Shown piece by piece: positions 26,028 to 36,457 of a DNA stretch of 59,751 nucleotides. Made by a program: the position numbers and the translations under genes. Within the stretch, counting starts at the first letter, position 1. Every line of letters starts with the position of its first letter. The DNA comes from Fibrobacterota bacterium (lineage in GTDB: Bacteria > Fibrobacterota > Chitinivibrionia > Chitinivibrionales > Chitinispirillaceae). The stretch covers positions 1 to 59,751 of the forward strand of contig JAEYNR010000021.1 of the NCBI GenBank assembly GCA_023412475.1, in the 5' to 3' direction. Below the pieces are notes generated by a model. That model was not told the origin of the DNA, searched no databases, and was given only the letters and a program-made list of their open reading frames with translations.

Positions 26028-26162
26028 CTTCTGCCCACTACTATTGCTTCCGACAATTAAATATTTCCCGTCTAAAGAACAATATTTAAGAATTTCCTAT
26101 GCCGGAATTCTAATATTATCCAATTATAACTAAACTAAGCGTTTTTCAGACAGTTGCGAATT

Positions 26163-27029
26163 CTAATCGAAAAAAGCTCTCAACTTACTCACCCCTACGC
26201 TGACTCCCTTAAGAAAAGCATAAAGCCCATGATAATATCCTGGCTCCACCTTTAAAACAACTGTGCTATCATAGTCATGTCTTGCCAGAAGTGAGCTATA
26301 CTCTCTCCATGGTACTGCTCCATCCGCCAATGGGAGATGATCGATTTGACCTGAGCCAGAGATAAGCGTATCATAAGCATACACATGATCAACCCTGGCC
26401 AGGAAATCTTCTCCTGGGAACCTCTGATGATCCATCCTGGCCGATACAAACCAGCTACGCCCAAAATCCCAGCATATCCCCAGATCCGTCCCACTGATTA
26501 AGGTCGAACAGCTCTGCCAGTACTCCTGCTGTTTTTCCGGGACCACATTAAAATTACATGGCTCACAAAGAATAACGACATCACCAAACTGTTCTATAAT
26601 TTTTTTGTCCATCCAGACAAAAAGATTTTTTCCTCCAGATATAAGCTCTTCCTGTTTTTTTTCAATTAAAGAATTCCCCAAACCACAGTGGAAAACATAA
26701 GGAACCGGCACCTTAGTAATGTTGGCTACAAATTGTGCAACACGTAGCTTTTCTGTCAAAAACTGCATCCATTTCGAATTGAACAATTCTGGTGAAAAAA
26801 TGTTGCATTGGAAATCGATCGATAAAAACAAACCAGCACCAGCAAACACTTCAGCTAGTCTGAGAATAACCGATTCATCGGTTTGGGCTCCAATACCTAA
26901 GTCTACAAAAGTGATTCCGCACTCCTTAAGCATGGATCCCAATTGCCCGGGTTCCGCATATCTTTTCTGCCACTCAATTCCGGTTAGCTCCTCCACATTC
27001 AGCATTTGTCCGATATGTACTCTTCTCAT
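26163..27029 (-). CDS. Sugar phosphate isomerase/epimerase-like TIM-barrel protein
   Basis: A 288-aa protein of the xylose isomerase-like/AP endonuclease 2 fold. Conserved metal-site pieces are visible: VILCEPCN (Glu), GICWDFGRSW (Asp), DHVYAYD (His/Asp) and the C-terminal VVLKVEPG (Glu), in the usual order. The substrate is unknown. The gene stands alone, flanked by divergent and convergent unknown genes. Confidence 0.7.
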   Translation of the reverse strand: MRRVHIGQMLNVEELTGIEWQKRYAEPGQLGSMLKECGITFVDLGIGAQTDESVILRLAEVFAGAGLFLSIDFQCNIFSPELFNSKWMQFLTEKLRVAQFVANITKVPVPYVFHCGLGNSLIEKKQEELISGGKNLFVWMDKKIIEQFGDVVILCEPCNFNVVPEKQQEYWQSCSTLISGTDLGICWDFGRSWFVSARMDHQRFPGEDFLARVDHVYAYDTLISGSGQIDHLPLADGAVPWREYSSLLARHDYDSTVVLKVEPGYYHGLYAFLKGVSVGVSKLRAFFD

Positions 27030-27309
27030 CCGATTCTCCTGATATCCGGTAGTGAAACCTAAATTTCGCAGTTAAGAAGGATGCAGAGACGTAAGAAACG
27101 CTCCAATTGATACCGTATATGCTCCGCATTCGACTGCGGACTGAATAGATAAATAAATGAAATCAAGAAGCAGACCGGATCACCAGAAAGAGAAGGCATT
27201 GATTAAAATTCACAGTCGATATCCTAAAACCATATAACTCTCCAATGCGCAAATAGTTATTTTAATAAACTGTTTTCTTATATCAAACTGATCACATACT
27301 TGCGAAAAT

Positions 27310-27921
27310 TTGATTACCATGAAAAGATTCTCCGCCTCCTGTTTTATTTACTGCCTTTTGATCACATTTTCTACTCTCTTTTCTCTCAAAGCCGATTCTC
27401 TATCCAGCGCTCTCCCGAAAGTTTTCTTCAGACCAGCACTCACTGTGTCAATACGTAACCCTATCGGGAAATCAGCTCAGGAGTGGAAACGCTACAATTC
27501 TGCAGGTTTAAGCTTTGAATTTCCTACGCGGATGAACCACTTATATTGTGAAGCCGCTTTTGAGACCGGAGATGTCCACGAGAAAGAGAACACCTGCACA
27601 GCCTCTCTGCTGCATATCCATTTTGGTATTCGATACAGTATCAACACCCCGATAAAATGGTTGGAGATAGTGCCCCAGATAAGTATCACTAATACAATGG
27701 TGAGCAAGACTAATGCCTTTAAGGCACTCTTTAAAAAAGACCGGATCTCATTTGCTAATGTAGAAAATGAATACGGCCTGCGTGCTGGGATAGAGCCAAG
27801 ACTTGTGTTCCGGAATTTTTTTATCGGAATCCCAGTAATAGTCGAAAGAACATTTTCTGATCCAGATCCTTTCGATCTGTTTATAATCACTATCAACACA
27901 GGTTATACATTCTACTTATGA
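27310..27921 (+). CDS. Hypothetical exported outer-membrane-type protein
   Basis: A 203-aa protein with a signal peptide (FSASCFIYCLLITFSTLFSL) and alternating strand patterns, ending in an aromatic strand (INTGYTFYL) typical of beta-barrel C-termini. It overlaps the next gene by 4 bp, so the two are translationally coupled. No family recognised. Confidence 0.6.
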   Translation: MITMKRFSASCFIYCLLITFSTLFSLKADSLSSALPKVFFRPALTVSIRNPIGKSAQEWKRYNSAGLSFEFPTRMNHLYCEAAFETGDVHEKENTCTASLLHIHFGIRYSINTPIKWLEIVPQISITNTMVSKTNAFKALFKKDRISFANVENEYGLRAGIEPRLVFRNFFIGIPVIVERTFSDPDPFDLFIITINTGYTFYL

Positions 27922-29543
27922 ACAGATTTGCCGTTATACAAATAATTCTTTTGTTGCCTTCTTTATTGCTCTCACAGCCAGACACAATTTCCGTGCGACT
28001 AGACAAATTCAACTCTTTTATCCACTCTCCAACCACTGCTCTTCCAAACTCAAACCTTTCCATCACTTCTGGATTTCACAACGACAGCTTTCTTATAGTA
28101 CCAGCACATGATTCGAATTACCTGCTTTTTATTTCTGGTGATATTGGAGCCGAAACCGGTGAGGCATTACTAAAAAGAATAAACAAACCGGGTTATTACC
28201 CCAACAGAGATCACCGCACTACTTTTTCAACCCAATTATCTGTGCCCAAAATACCACTGTCGTTTGTTTATAAATATGACTATACTGATGAATACTCCGA
28301 CCGCTTTGATTCAATATGGATAGACTACAGAAGAGTTACCGGCAAAAACATGCAGTACTACGATGATGGCCTTCGACATGAACATCTGGCTGCCACCCGC
28401 TATCAACAAGATAATCTGCTTGTTCAAACCAGTTATAACTGGTATCGAAGATGGAATACAGCGCCCTATTATTTCTCTCCCATACTCTCTTATGGGTATT
28501 CAGTAAATCCTCTGCTTGCCTATTCCAAAAAAGGTTTAACCCTTAACTCAAACTGGATTATAAATAAACACTCTATATATTACGACCACATCTACCCTAC
28601 AGATTATACCGATGTCTCATTTATAAACAAATTATCCTTTGAGCTTTCACCTTCCCTGTCAACTGCTCTTGAGGCCAGATTTGATCCAGCACTCGATCCA
28701 GGTGCCACTTTCAGTGCCAGTCTCTTGCATAGTAGCACTATTTTTAACTGGAACCTGTTGGCATCACTATCTAACAGCAACGATTTTTCTTTGCGCGGGT
28801 ATGGTTCCTTAAACCCCACCCCAAATATTAACTGTTCACTTTCATTAGCCAGAACATTTATTCCAAAATCAAGACATTACATTTTCATGGAATACAATCT
28901 CCCGGTTACCTATAACCCAATCTCCACAAACCAGATTATTTTCTACGGCTCAGCAACCTATAAAGACACCTTTTTCATTCCCATTTCTGTAAACACCTGG
29001 TTTCAGCATAACAACAAACCGCTCTGGGAATCAATTACTTTTCATGATGATTCCACGGTTATCAATCAAATGCCTTATAAGAACGGAGAATCAGTTTTTG
29101 GGTTAAACGGTAACTGCCGGCTGAATTTAAAATCATTCTATTTTGAATGTCATCCTTCTATTACGATTCCGCTGGGTAATACAGTCCGCCGATTCACGAT
29201 TCAGAAAATTCTGGATGTTGTGCTGTCCTTTTCCCCTCCCGACAGTGACATCATTTCCGCATCGGTAAGGTTTCAATACAGAGACAGCTCTTACCTCAAC
29301 TATATACTGTCTGAAAATACCGATCTGCTGCAGACCCTTACATCTCCATCACAAACAGCATTTTACTTACAATTAAACATACCGTTCACGGTTCCCTTTA
29401 TTCATCGTTTTACAAGAAATGCCACATTTTTTATTGATGCTGGGCCGATAAGGCTTTCAAAGACGCAACGTGTGCGTGAGCATCCCAGAGGTAATCAGAT
29501 CGGTCCTGCAATATACGCCGGTCTTAAAGGTAATTTCTGGTGA
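27918..29543 (+). CDS. Hypothetical large outer-membrane beta-barrel-like protein
   Basis: A 541-aa exported protein. After a signal peptide ending near LLSQ, the sequence is rich in Tyr, Ser, Thr and Asn with many amphipathic strands of 8-12 residues. No soluble-domain signature is seen, and the last residues (AIYAGLKGNFW) end on an aromatic, the usual barrel signal. I infer an outer-membrane protein; ligand or partner is unknown. Coupled to the upstream smaller barrel-like gene. Confidence 0.6.
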   Translation: MNRFAVIQIILLLPSLLLSQPDTISVRLDKFNSFIHSPTTALPNSNLSITSGFHNDSFLIVPAHDSNYLLFISGDIGAETGEALLKRINKPGYYPNRDHRTTFSTQLSVPKIPLSFVYKYDYTDEYSDRFDSIWIDYRRVTGKNMQYYDDGLRHEHLAATRYQQDNLLVQTSYNWYRRWNTAPYYFSPILSYGYSVNPLLAYSKKGLTLNSNWIINKHSIYYDHIYPTDYTDVSFINKLSFELSPSLSTALEARFDPALDPGATFSASLLHSSTIFNWNLLASLSNSNDFSLRGYGSLNPTPNINCSLSLARTFIPKSRHYIFMEYNLPVTYNPISTNQIIFYGSATYKDTFFIPISVNTWFQHNNKPLWESITFHDDSTVINQMPYKNGESVFGLNGNCRLNLKSFYFECHPSITIPLGNTVRRFTIQKILDVVLSFSPPDSDIISASVRFQYRDSSYLNYILSENTDLLQTLTSPSQTAFYLQLNIPFTVPFIHRFTRNATFFIDAGPIRLSKTQRVREHPRGNQIGPAIYAGLKGNFW

Positions 29544-29571
29544 CCCAAAAAAACTTAGAAACAAGTCTTAA

Positions 29572-30090
29572 ATGATTGAATACACCGGATTTATTTACTG
29601 TCCCAGATGCTCCAAAGCATCACTGGAAACATTTCAAACCAATGGTATTAGATGTAAAGCTTGTAATTTTATCTATTTTCACAATACCGCATCTGCAGCC
29701 GGTGCCTTTATCCTATCAACAGAAGGCACTTTATTCATCAGAAGAGCTCAACCGCCAAAGAAAGGTTTTCTTGATGTCCCAGGAGGGTTTACCAATTATG
29801 GCGAATCACTGGAATCAGCACTGAAAAGAGAAATCCGGGAAGAATTAAATGTCAAAATTACAGATTGCAAGTACATGTGCTCTTTTCCCAATACTTATCA
29901 GTACCAAACCGTTACTTATCATACTGTCGATGCATTCTATATCTGTCATTATGATGAAAACCAAACACTTCAGCCAAATGAGGAAATAGAGGAGATGGTG
30001 TGGGTGAAGGACATCAATTCATTTCAGATGGATCAGTTGGCTTTTGATTCGACTAAAGCTGCGTTGACTCTATTAAAAATTTACTGGTAA
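29572..30090 (+). CDS. Nudix hydrolase with zinc ribbon (NudC-like)
   Basis: A 172-aa pyrophosphohydrolase. An N-terminal zinc ribbon with two CxxC pairs (CPRC, CKAC) precedes the Nudix box, which reads GGFTNYGESLESALKREIRE followed by EL, a full match to GX5EX7REUXEE. NudC-type enzymes of this build hydrolyse NAD(H) or NAD-capped RNA, but other dinucleotide substrates are equally possible here. It is convergent with the following GT4 gene, sharing 10 bp. Confidence 0.88.
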   Translation: MIEYTGFIYCPRCSKASLETFQTNGIRCKACNFIYFHNTASAAGAFILSTEGTLFIRRAQPPKKGFLDVPGGFTNYGESLESALKREIREELNVKITDCKYMCSFPNTYQYQTVTYHTVDAFYICHYDENQTLQPNEEIEEMVWVKDINSFQMDQLAFDSTKAALTLLKIYW

Positions 30091-31178
30091 AGCTTTATCA
30101 GCTCTTCCATCTTCTGGCTGATTTTCTCCCAACTCAACTCCTTAGCCCTCTGAGCAGCATTTATCTCCAAACTTTCACGCATTCTGGAGTCAAGAAGCAC
30201 TGATACCGCCTTTTCACAGAAATCTTCAACATTATCCGGCTCATACAATAAACCCGTGATCCCATCCTGCACCGAATCGCGCAACCCTGCCACATTGCTT
30301 GAAAGAGAAACCGTACCACAAAGATTTGCTTCGATATTGTTTATCCCCCAGCCCTCTTTAGCCGAAGGATTAACAAACAATGAAGCTCTGCTCAGCAGAT
30401 CCCTTTTATACTCTTCAGTTATTCGACCTGAAAAAATTACTGCATCCGCAACACCTTCGTCCTTAGCAATTTTTCTAAGATCATCTATGTAATCTCCCCA
30501 GCCACCTATCTCCAGAGTTACATCTTTAACCCTTTTTCTAAGCTCAGGTAAGGCTCTGATGATAAACTGAATATTCTTATACTTCATCAAGCGACCTATA
30601 TAGACCAGAACCGCAGGAGTGGACTTGGGCTGTGATGGATAAAAATAAGAGGTATCAATTCCTGGCTCTACAATCGCTATTCTTTCTTTGGAGATCCCAA
30701 ACTTCTCAATTTCTAAACTGGTACTCTCAGAGATGGCTACGAATCTTTCTTTTCTATAAAAAAGCGAGACCATGCTTTCCATCAAATAGACATATAGAGC
30801 AAATATGAAATTAGTCTCTCTGAAAATCGATCTCCTGAAAAAATGCATTACCATGTGCAGCCGCATGCGACGTACAAAAAGGGGAGTAAAAAAGGGAATT
30901 TTATTGATATCCTCTACTATTAAATCATACTGGTCCTGATTTCTACTTAAGAAACCTATCGCAGAAAAATTGAACAAAAATTTGTTTCCCCTTCTTATTA
31001 CCTTAATCCCATCTATGATCTCACACGCAGATGCCCCCTTAAATGAGTGAGCCAGCACAGTTATGTCATAGCCAGACGGAACCATTCTTCTGAAGATCTC
31101 ATGATAGTACATTTCTGCACCACCAGCTTCAGGATTTTTTATATCACGCCAGTTAATAATAAGAATCTTCTTAACCAT
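30081..31178 (-). CDS. GT4-family glycosyltransferase
   Basis: A 365-aa GT-B glycosyltransferase. It begins MVKKILIINWRDIKNPEAGGAE with the GGAE loop common in GT4 enzymes, and has VYIGRLMKYKNIQ in the C-terminal domain and an NPSAKEGWGINNIEANLCG segment that carries the ExxxxxxxE-like site. No lipid or operon partner adjoins it. The acceptor is unknown. Confidence 0.88.
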   Translation of the reverse strand: MVKKILIINWRDIKNPEAGGAEMYYHEIFRRMVPSGYDITVLAHSFKGASACEIIDGIKVIRRGNKFLFNFSAIGFLSRNQDQYDLIVEDINKIPFFTPLFVRRMRLHMVMHFFRRSIFRETNFIFALYVYLMESMVSLFYRKERFVAISESTSLEIEKFGISKERIAIVEPGIDTSYFYPSQPKSTPAVLVYIGRLMKYKNIQFIIRALPELRKRVKDVTLEIGGWGDYIDDLRKIAKDEGVADAVIFSGRITEEYKRDLLSRASLFVNPSAKEGWGINNIEANLCGTVSLSSNVAGLRDSVQDGITGLLYEPDNVEDFCEKAVSVLLDSRMRESLEINAAQRAKELSWEKISQKMEELIKLYQ

Positions 31179-31374
31179 AAATCCGCAAATTCTTTGACAT
31201 CTCTTTCGTATATACTATTAGATTAAAAAAATAACTTCTGCCCTTCCCTTATAACAGGACTGCAACTATTATATTTGGTATTGATTTTTTTTTGAAAAAC
31301 GAGTTATAGGCGCTCTTCCAATGGAAAGCCCCTTCTAATTATTCTTTTGTTACTTATTTAAATCCGGCAAGCCA

Positions 31375-32361
31375 ATGACTTCTGACCACATCTTCTATTT
31401 GGCCCCTATCCGCGGAATTACCGATTACATTTTCAGAAACACCTTCGAGAAATACTTCGCAAAATTTGATATTCAGGTTACCCCCTTTATTCCAACTGTA
31501 AAAGGGAATTTCGTAAATCCATCTTTAATTCGTGATATTAATCCCTGCCATAATGATATTAAAAGAGTTGTTCCCCAGATCATTGGCAATAACCCCCAGG
31601 AGATAAGAGTTCTGGCCAATAAGATTTGTGAATTGGGTTACTCAACAGTAAACCTCAACTTTGGGTGTCCTCACACACCGGTAACCAAAAAAAAACGGGG
31701 TGCCGGCATTCTCCCCTATCCAGATATGATCAGATCCATATTGGATCAACTGCCATTTCAAAACTGCTCATTTTCAGTTAAGCTCCGCTTGGGTCTAGAA
31801 AATGAAAATGATATTGAAAAGATCATCCCCCTGCTCAATGACTTTCCACTCTCGGAAATCATCATTCACCCCAGAACCGGTGCTCAAATGTATAAAGGAT
31901 CGGTAAACCTGGATGCTTTTCAGAGATGCCTGACTCTTAGCAAACATGTAGTGGTTTTTAATGGTGATATCTTCTCTTCAGAAGATTTCATCTATAAACA
32001 AAGCAGATTTCCTCAAATAAAACGATGGATGCTGGGAAGAGGTGTTCTATGCAATCCATTTCTGCTTGGGATACTACGTGACCAGAGTCCGCATTACAAC
32101 ATAACTTATCTTAGAATGTTTCATGATGAAATCATGAAACAAAGCAGTCAGATCCTGTCTGGACCTTCGCATCTGCTTGGAAGAATGAAAGGGCTCTGGA
32201 CTTATATGGCTTTTTCACTTATAGATAGTAAACGGGTCTTAAAGAAGATACAGAAGACATCAAGCCTGAAAAACTATAACGAACTAATCAACAGACTTTT
32301 TGAAGAGCAGTTGAGGGCTCAGCCCTCAACTGCTGATTTCCTCCAGTCAATATATACATAG
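31375..32361 (+). CDS. tRNA-dihydrouridine synthase
   Basis: A 328-aa FMN enzyme that reduces uridine in tRNA D-loops. The family pattern is clear: LAPIRGITDYIFR at the start, VVPQIIGNNP, then the catalytic Cys in NLNFGCPHTPVTKKKRGAG, an SVKLRLG strand and the HPRT(G) motif with RMLGRG-like WMLGRGVL. The subtype (DusA/B/C) is not assigned. The 3' end overlaps the converging RND pump gene by 74 bp, and the overlap contains a 29-bp palindrome. Confidence 0.9.
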   Translation: MTSDHIFYLAPIRGITDYIFRNTFEKYFAKFDIQVTPFIPTVKGNFVNPSLIRDINPCHNDIKRVVPQIIGNNPQEIRVLANKICELGYSTVNLNFGCPHTPVTKKKRGAGILPYPDMIRSILDQLPFQNCSFSVKLRLGLENENDIEKIIPLLNDFPLSEIIIHPRTGAQMYKGSVNLDAFQRCLTLSKHVVVFNGDIFSSEDFIYKQSRFPQIKRWMLGRGVLCNPFLLGILRDQSPHYNITYLRMFHDEIMKQSSQILSGPSHLLGRMKGLWTYMAFSLIDSKRVLKKIQKTSSLKNYNELINRLFEEQLRAQPSTADFLQSIYT

Positions 32362-35347
32362 CAGGCATGACAAACAGAGTCATAACTGTCGATGCAATTA
32401 TTCCGCCTATGGTAGTTATTGCAAAAGTCCCACCCGTAATGGATCCGGATAATGCCAGAGGGAGCAAAGCTATCACAATAGCAAGATTCATCACCAGTAT
32501 TGCTTTGAATTTGACTTTGCAGGCATCCAATATCGCATCAAGTCTGGCTATTCCCTCCTTCTGCCTCTTATGAGCATAATCGATTAAAAGAACGGTATTA
32601 TTGACAGCAATACCTATAAGCATAATAGTTGACATCAACGTTAACATGGAAATATTGTGCTCTGTTAGAAACAGTGTCCATAAGACTCCGATAAGTCCCA
32701 GTAGAATGGTTACCATAACCAGAAACGACTGAAGAATCGACTCTATACATCCTGCCAGAACCATAAATATCAGAACAATGGCAAGTGTCATGGCAAATAA
32801 GAGTCGGTTGGATTCATTCATCATCTCCTGTTGTCCGCCCAAATGTATTCTACATCCCGATGGCACATCGATCTTATCAATCAAAGCCTTCACTTCTACA
32901 GTTTTTGATCCAATCGCGCCGGAAGATACATTTGCTATAACAGTCACCAATCTCTGCCGGTTCTTTCGAAGGATATTCACAGCTCCGGCTTCCTGTCTCA
33001 TTTCTGCAAGTACCTTTACCGGAACATTTCCCGTGTTGGTTTCGATGGAAATATTCTCTACGGCACCCATAGTATTACGGTCCTCGGGTGCATATTGCAC
33101 TCTAATAGTATGCTCGTCATTCTCTTCGCGAAACACAATATCCTCATTACCGGCAAGACTGTTACGGATATCCTGCCCCATATTCATTACATTCATCCCA
33201 TACTCATCAAGCAATTGACGGTTAGGGACGATTTTTATCTCAGGACTGGTTTCTTTCCAGGAGAACTTTGAATCTACCAGTCCCGACACACTCTCCATCA
33301 ACGTTTTTACAGAGTCTGCCAGATAAAGAACTTGAGCTGTCTGATCTCCGGATATCTCAACACTTATGTCAGGTTCGCAACTCCCGCCACCAATGCTACT
33401 CAACTCCTTCACCATTATACTGGCATCAGGAATATCGGCAAGCAAAGGACGTATAACATTGACAATCTCCTTTGCAGTCCTGTTCCGTTCGTGAGGTTCC
33501 TTTAATTGTAAAATCAGGTCCGCGAAATTCACTCCGGTACTTGTACCATGTCCACCCAACGACGACAAGATGCTTCGAAGCTCAGGGAGCGCACTCAGAC
33601 GTTTTTCAACATTCAAAAGAACACGGTCGGTTTCCTTCATTGCTGTACTTGGAGGCATCTCGATATTTATTAATATTAGTCCTTCATCTCCCTTTGGATA
33701 AAATTCCATCCCCAACCTTGGTACTATGGTGAAGATAGTTACCATTAGAAAAACAAGTATAAGCAAGATTGTTAAAAACCTGTATTTTATGCTCCACCTA
33801 AGGAAAAGTTCATAACTGTTTCTTAATCGATGAAAGACTTTCCCTAACCCGCCCTTTCCGGAATTATTTTCCTTTAACATTAAAGATGCCATCATTGGGA
33901 CTAATGTAAAGGAAAGAAACAGAGAGGCTACTGCAGTGAAAACAATGGTTAGTCCCAGTGATCTGAATAGCTGACCGGTTATTCCTTGTATATTAAAGAC
34001 AGGTATAAAAATCGCAATATTGGAAAAAACCGAAGCTAACACAGCAATAACAACTTGATTTGTCCCCATTATAGCAGCTTCCCTGACTGGTACTCCACTA
34101 TTTCTGTGTCTTAAAATATTTTCAAGCACAATTATAGTGTTGGTGACCAGAGTACCTATAGAAATTGCCAAACCAATCAAAGTCATCAAATTATGAGATA
34201 ATCCGACTATCTGTAAACCGATAAATGTGATAAAAATGGATAAGGGAATTGTCAGGGCTGCAATTATTGTAACTCTAAAATTTCTCAGGAAAAGAAAGAG
34301 AATCGCTGCAATCAGCCCTATTCCCAAAAGTATACTTGCATATAATTCTTTGACTGTATCCTGGATATATTTTGCCCTGTTCTGAGCTATATTTAAAACT
34401 GTTCCATCAGTCATTTCGCTGTTAATCTCATCCACTACTTCCAGAACAGCTCTGGACACATTCACCATGTTTGCATCATTTCTTTTATAGATGGACAGAC
34501 CAACCGAGTTCTGAGAATTAAAACGGGTCAACTCCCGGCTTTCTTTAAACGTATCAACTACATCAGCTATAGTATGCAAAGGCACCACAGCTTTACCTGT
34601 TTTGCCTGTCACCGGAATACCGATTGCTCTTATCTGATCAATATTTTCAAACTGCCCATGCACTCTTACATTGTATTCTTTTCTATCGCCTGTAACATGC
34701 CCTCCCGGGATATTGGCCGTCTGAGATGAAATTATTGCAGCAACAGTCTTAACAGAAAGATTGAGAGCATCAAGACGTGCCTTCCTTAAATTAACCTGGA
34801 CCTCCCGTTGAAGCCCTCCGGTGATAGAGATCTTAGTAATACCACTTATCTTGACCAGACGTTCTTTGATCTTTTTTTCAGCTATTAGACGTAATTTGTC
34901 AGGGCTGTGAAGCCCGGTCAGTGCCAGATTAAGTACTGGTTGGCTATTAATATCATACTTGCTGATAAGCGGTTTCTTAAGTTCTCTTGGCAGTTCAGAT
35001 AATAAGGCATCAATATTATTTTTCACATCTATAGCAGCAATATCCGGATCAGCACCAATATTGAATTCCAGAATGATATATCCGGTCCCTTCAGAGGTAA
35101 AGGAAGTGATATTTTTTACATTGTTAATCGTTGAAAGCTGCTCCTCGATCGGCTTTATTACAGCAGTTTCTATCTCCTGTGATCCGGCTCCTACATAGCT
35201 TGTCTGCACCGAAATATAAGGATGTTCAATTTCCGGCAGTAGACCAACTGGAATACTAAAGAAAGCAATGACCCCGAAAATCACCATAGCCAAAATGAAC
35301 ATAATCATTGCATGGGGTCGCTTAACACTCAATCTGATCAAAAACAT
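32288..35347 (-). CDS. RND-family efflux pump, inner-membrane transporter
   Basis: A 1019-aa AcrB/HAE1-type transporter. It begins with the first transmembrane helix (MIMFILAMVIFGVIAFF), followed by the porter-domain start (IPVGLLPEIEHPYISV). Two sets of six-helix blocks flank the large periplasmic loops, with the central helix block at about 335-530. It works with the adaptor and TolC genes upstream in the same operon, exporting drugs, lipids or metabolites with proton exchange. The last residues lie in the overlap with the convergent dus gene. Confidence 0.95.
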   Translation of the reverse strand: MFLIRLSVKRPHAMIMFILAMVIFGVIAFFSIPVGLLPEIEHPYISVQTSYVGAGSQEIETAVIKPIEEQLSTINNVKNITSFTSEGTGYIILEFNIGADPDIAAIDVKNNIDALLSELPRELKKPLISKYDINSQPVLNLALTGLHSPDKLRLIAEKKIKERLVKISGITKISITGGLQREVQVNLRKARLDALNLSVKTVAAIISSQTANIPGGHVTGDRKEYNVRVHGQFENIDQIRAIGIPVTGKTGKAVVPLHTIADVVDTFKESRELTRFNSQNSVGLSIYKRNDANMVNVSRAVLEVVDEINSEMTDGTVLNIAQNRAKYIQDTVKELYASILLGIGLIAAILFLFLRNFRVTIIAALTIPLSIFITFIGLQIVGLSHNLMTLIGLAISIGTLVTNTIIVLENILRHRNSGVPVREAAIMGTNQVVIAVLASVFSNIAIFIPVFNIQGITGQLFRSLGLTIVFTAVASLFLSFTLVPMMASLMLKENNSGKGGLGKVFHRLRNSYELFLRWSIKYRFLTILLILVFLMVTIFTIVPRLGMEFYPKGDEGLILINIEMPPSTAMKETDRVLLNVEKRLSALPELRSILSSLGGHGTSTGVNFADLILQLKEPHERNRTAKEIVNVIRPLLADIPDASIMVKELSSIGGGSCEPDISVEISGDQTAQVLYLADSVKTLMESVSGLVDSKFSWKETSPEIKIVPNRQLLDEYGMNVMNMGQDIRNSLAGNEDIVFREENDEHTIRVQYAPEDRNTMGAVENISIETNTGNVPVKVLAEMRQEAGAVNILRKNRQRLVTVIANVSSGAIGSKTVEVKALIDKIDVPSGCRIHLGGQQEMMNESNRLLFAMTLAIVLIFMVLAGCIESILQSFLVMVTILLGLIGVLWTLFLTEHNISMLTLMSTIMLIGIAVNNTVLLIDYAHKRQKEGIARLDAILDACKVKFKAILVMNLAIVIALLPLALSGSITGGTFAITTIGGIIASTVMTLFVMPAMYILTGGNQQLRAEPSTALQKVC
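32306..32334. repeat. Perfect 14-bp palindrome inside two overlapping gene ends
   Basis: AGCAGTTGAGGGCT (32306-32319) and AGCCCTCAACTGCT (32321-32334) are exact inverted complements around a single C. It is within the coding ends of both the dihydrouridine synthase and the RND pump. As the palindrome is read from both sides, both proteins end with almost the same peptide (QLRAQPSTA and QLRAEPSTA). It probably acts as a bidirectional terminator stem, although no strong T runs flank it. Confidence 0.85.
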
Positions 35348-35382
35348 TAATTATCCCTCAGAAGATTCATTGGAAATTATCA

Positions 35383-36426
35383 TTAATCTACTATCTTAAC
35401 CCTAGCTCCATCTTTCAGCATACTGCCGCCACTAACAACCACCAGATCGCCCTCAGATATCCCAGATACAATCTCCAGCATCTCTTCGCCTCTGATTCCT
35501 ACACTGAGCGGTACTTTTATTGCTTGAAGATCTTTCACCACATAAACGAATTTTTCTCTCCCCTCAGAAATAACCACCTCCATGGGTAATGAGATCACAT
35601 TTTCCTTTCTATCGACTATTACCTTTACCGGAATGTACATACCGGGTTTAAGCACTTTGCCTGGATTATCGAAAAGCGCCTCAATAATAAAAGTGTGAGT
35701 TGATTGCTGTCCTGAGAGAGCAACCTTCCCGATTGATCCGTAAATAGAGTCAGCCGCTATTGCCTTCTGGCCAGTTTTAAACTTATTAATAAGAAGATCG
35801 CTTACTACCATTGGAACCCTTATTCTGTCGATTCTGGCAACCGTTACCAGGTTGTCTCCGGCGTTAACACGTTTATTATCAGTCTGAAACAGATTAACAA
35901 CAGTACCAGCAAAGGGTGCAGGTACAAACTGATTTTTACGCATTGCATCCATGTCTTCTTTGGCAGCCTGGTAAGTGGCTTCAATCTGATCGACCATTTC
36001 CTGCGTTACTCCACCCTGTTCAGCCAGTGCCAGCAACCGCTCACGGGATTTTTTACTTGTCTCATATTGAGTTTTAGCCATGTTATAGTTTACTGCCACA
36101 TCTGGTTCTATGCTCATCAACGATGAATTCTGTTCTACTCTATCACCAACCGATACATTTACCAAAGTTATCTTGCCTGTAATTGAAGAAGTAATTGTAG
36201 TCTGGTAATATCCTTCCGCAGTTCCCCCCAGTGATTCATAAGCACTAATCGAAGATTTTTCTACTTTCATCACTCGAACCGGATATCCCTGGCGCTTCTG
36301 GATATCTGCAATGCTTTCCACATTTTCAACTGTTTTCTGTTTACAGCCAGCTATGATCAAAGCAGCAAAGATTACCGCCAGAACAGAGAGGTTAAAAACA
36401 GAATCTTTTTTTACCTTCCAAATCAT
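35383..36426 (-). CDS. RND efflux periplasmic adaptor (membrane fusion lipoprotein)
   Basis: A 347-aa lipoprotein linking the pump and the outer-membrane channel. The lipobox is LIIAGC. The lipoyl half motifs (GKITLVNVSVGDRVEQNSSL and APFAGTVVNLF) flank an alpha-hairpin, followed by a beta-barrel and the membrane-proximal domain. The ATG at 36426 is chosen because AGAGG lies 8 bp upstream; in-frame ATGs at 36468 and 36432 are also open, and the first would overlap tolC. Confidence 0.93.
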   Translation of the reverse strand: MIWKVKKDSVFNLSVLAVIFAALIIAGCKQKTVENVESIADIQKRQGYPVRVMKVEKSSISAYESLGGTAEGYYQTTITSSITGKITLVNVSVGDRVEQNSSLMSIEPDVAVNYNMAKTQYETSKKSRERLLALAEQGGVTQEMVDQIEATYQAAKEDMDAMRKNQFVPAPFAGTVVNLFQTDNKRVNAGDNLVTVARIDRIRVPMVVSDLLINKFKTGQKAIAADSIYGSIGKVALSGQQSTHTFIIEALFDNPGKVLKPGMYIPVKVIVDRKENVISLPMEVVISEGREKFVYVVKDLQAIKVPLSVGIRGEEMLEIVSGISEGDLVVVSGGSMLKDGARVKIVD

Positions 36427-36457
36427 AATCATTGCCTCTTTCAGGATTGATCTGATA

